64,000 nucleotides of DNA from Phycisphaeraceae bacterium (GTDB taxonomy: Bacteria > Planctomycetota > Phycisphaerae > Phycisphaerales > UBA1924): assembly GCA_019636565.1 (NCBI GenBank), contig JAHBXG010000015.1, forward strand, positions 24,380 to 88,379, given 5' to 3'. The notes under the pieces are model-generated. The model was given only the letters and a program-made list of their open reading frames with translations, made no database searches and was not told the DNA's origin. A program made the position numbers and the translations under genes. Below are positions 63,654 to 64,000 of the stretch, piece after piece (within the stretch, counting starts at the first letter, position 1; each line of letters starts with the position of its first letter).

Positions 63654-64000
63654 ATGCGTCTTCACATGTTCGTTTGCGCGACCGCGCTCTTTGCTCTTGT
63701 TCTTCCCGCCGCGGCACAGACCTGCGCCGTGAAAAATCACATGCGCCTCGTCAACCGCGTCAACGGCGGAACCGAGCCCGAAGTCCGGATCGACACCGGC
63801 TGGCAAACCGTCGCATCCGGCACGTCCCTCGTCACTCCCGGTTCCGCCTACGACTCCAGCCCCCTGGGTACATCTCAAGGAAGCTGGACCTCGACCTCCA
63901 CATACGGCTCGCTCGCATTCAGTGGCAGCGGTTCGGGCACCAACTCGCCCGGCAACGGAATCTTCCTGTGGCTCGACGAATGGATCGGGGGCGAGCCCAA
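63654..64000 (+). CDS. Secreted protein, truncated by the window end
   Basis: CGGAGGTAGCG precedes ATG 63654. The frame is open to the window edge, giving 115 residues: signal peptide (about 1-22, ending PAAAQ), then KNHMRLVNRVNGGTEPEVRIDTGW and a Ser/Thr/Gly-rich stretch. The 3' part, where a dockerin would be, is outside the window. Function not recognised. Confidence 0.8.
   Translation, partial: MRLHMFVCATALFALVLPAAAQTCAVKNHMRLVNRVNGGTEPEVRIDTGWQTVASGTSLVTPGSAYDSSPLGTSQGSWTSTSTYGSLAFSGSGSGTNSPGNGIFLWLDEWIGGEP

Noticed and set aside
1..64000. CRISPR arrays, tRNA/rRNA genes, insertion sequences
   Set aside because: No regular spacer-repeat arrays, no cloverleaf or rRNA-like stretches, and no transposase genes were recognised. 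The repeated dockerin-coding DNA is explained by protein repeats.

Overview
The window is high-GC bacterial DNA that looks like a planctomycete, most likely of the Phycisphaerae. The signs are many exported proteins with the same C-terminal paired EF-hand (dockerin-like) module, a prepilin-type protein with a GFTLIELLVVIAIIAVL leader, an ECF sigma factor beside a Ser/Thr kinase, and a PEP-CTERM-type tail. This placement rests on protein content only; no rRNA or tRNA gene was found.

Layout. 0-6.4 kb: receiver-only response regulator, zinc-ribbon membrane protein, TPR-HEPN (LA2681-like) protein, first dockerin-tagged secreted protein. 6.9-15.8 kb: mostly housekeeping and envelope genes: a membrane coiled-coil protein ending in a BRCT-like domain, mutM-tadA-tatC on the minus strand, an ECF sigma factor with a putative anti-sigma factor and a PDZ protein, and a prepilin-like protein. 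16.5-26 kb: three paralogous ~745-residue secreted proteins with strong ribosome sites and terminators, with a dockerin-tagged endonuclease I between copies one and two. 26.1-32.2 kb: membrane protein, glycosyltransferase, small dockerin protein, ECF sigma factor and Ser/Thr kinase. 32.2-51.5 kb: a minus-strand run of secreted proteins, nearly all dockerin-tagged (astacin and subtilisin proteases, lipase-like hydrolase, PQQ-type sugar dehydrogenases, GH13 enzyme, several beta-sandwich proteins). 51.6-53.2 kb: dihydrolipoamide dehydrogenase. 53.4-64 kb: a plus-strand run (propeller-like protein, triple-repeat protein, reprolysin-like protease, GH13 enzyme, and a secreted protein cut by the window edge).

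The unifying theme is one C-terminal module carried by 21 intact genes, one frameshifted gene and one extra copy behind an in-frame stop. Its usual form is two Ca-binding loops with cysteines spaced C-x26-C-x8-C-x26-C, ending one residue after the last Cys. The tagged cargo includes proteases, glycosidases, a nuclease, an esterase and sugar oxidases. No cohesin or scaffoldin was recognised in the window, so the partner or sorting machinery is unknown. The most notable observations are this island, an in-frame TAG separating two dockerin modules (55008), a C7-tract frameshift (41070-41076), the three-copy paralog block, and the HEPN protein.
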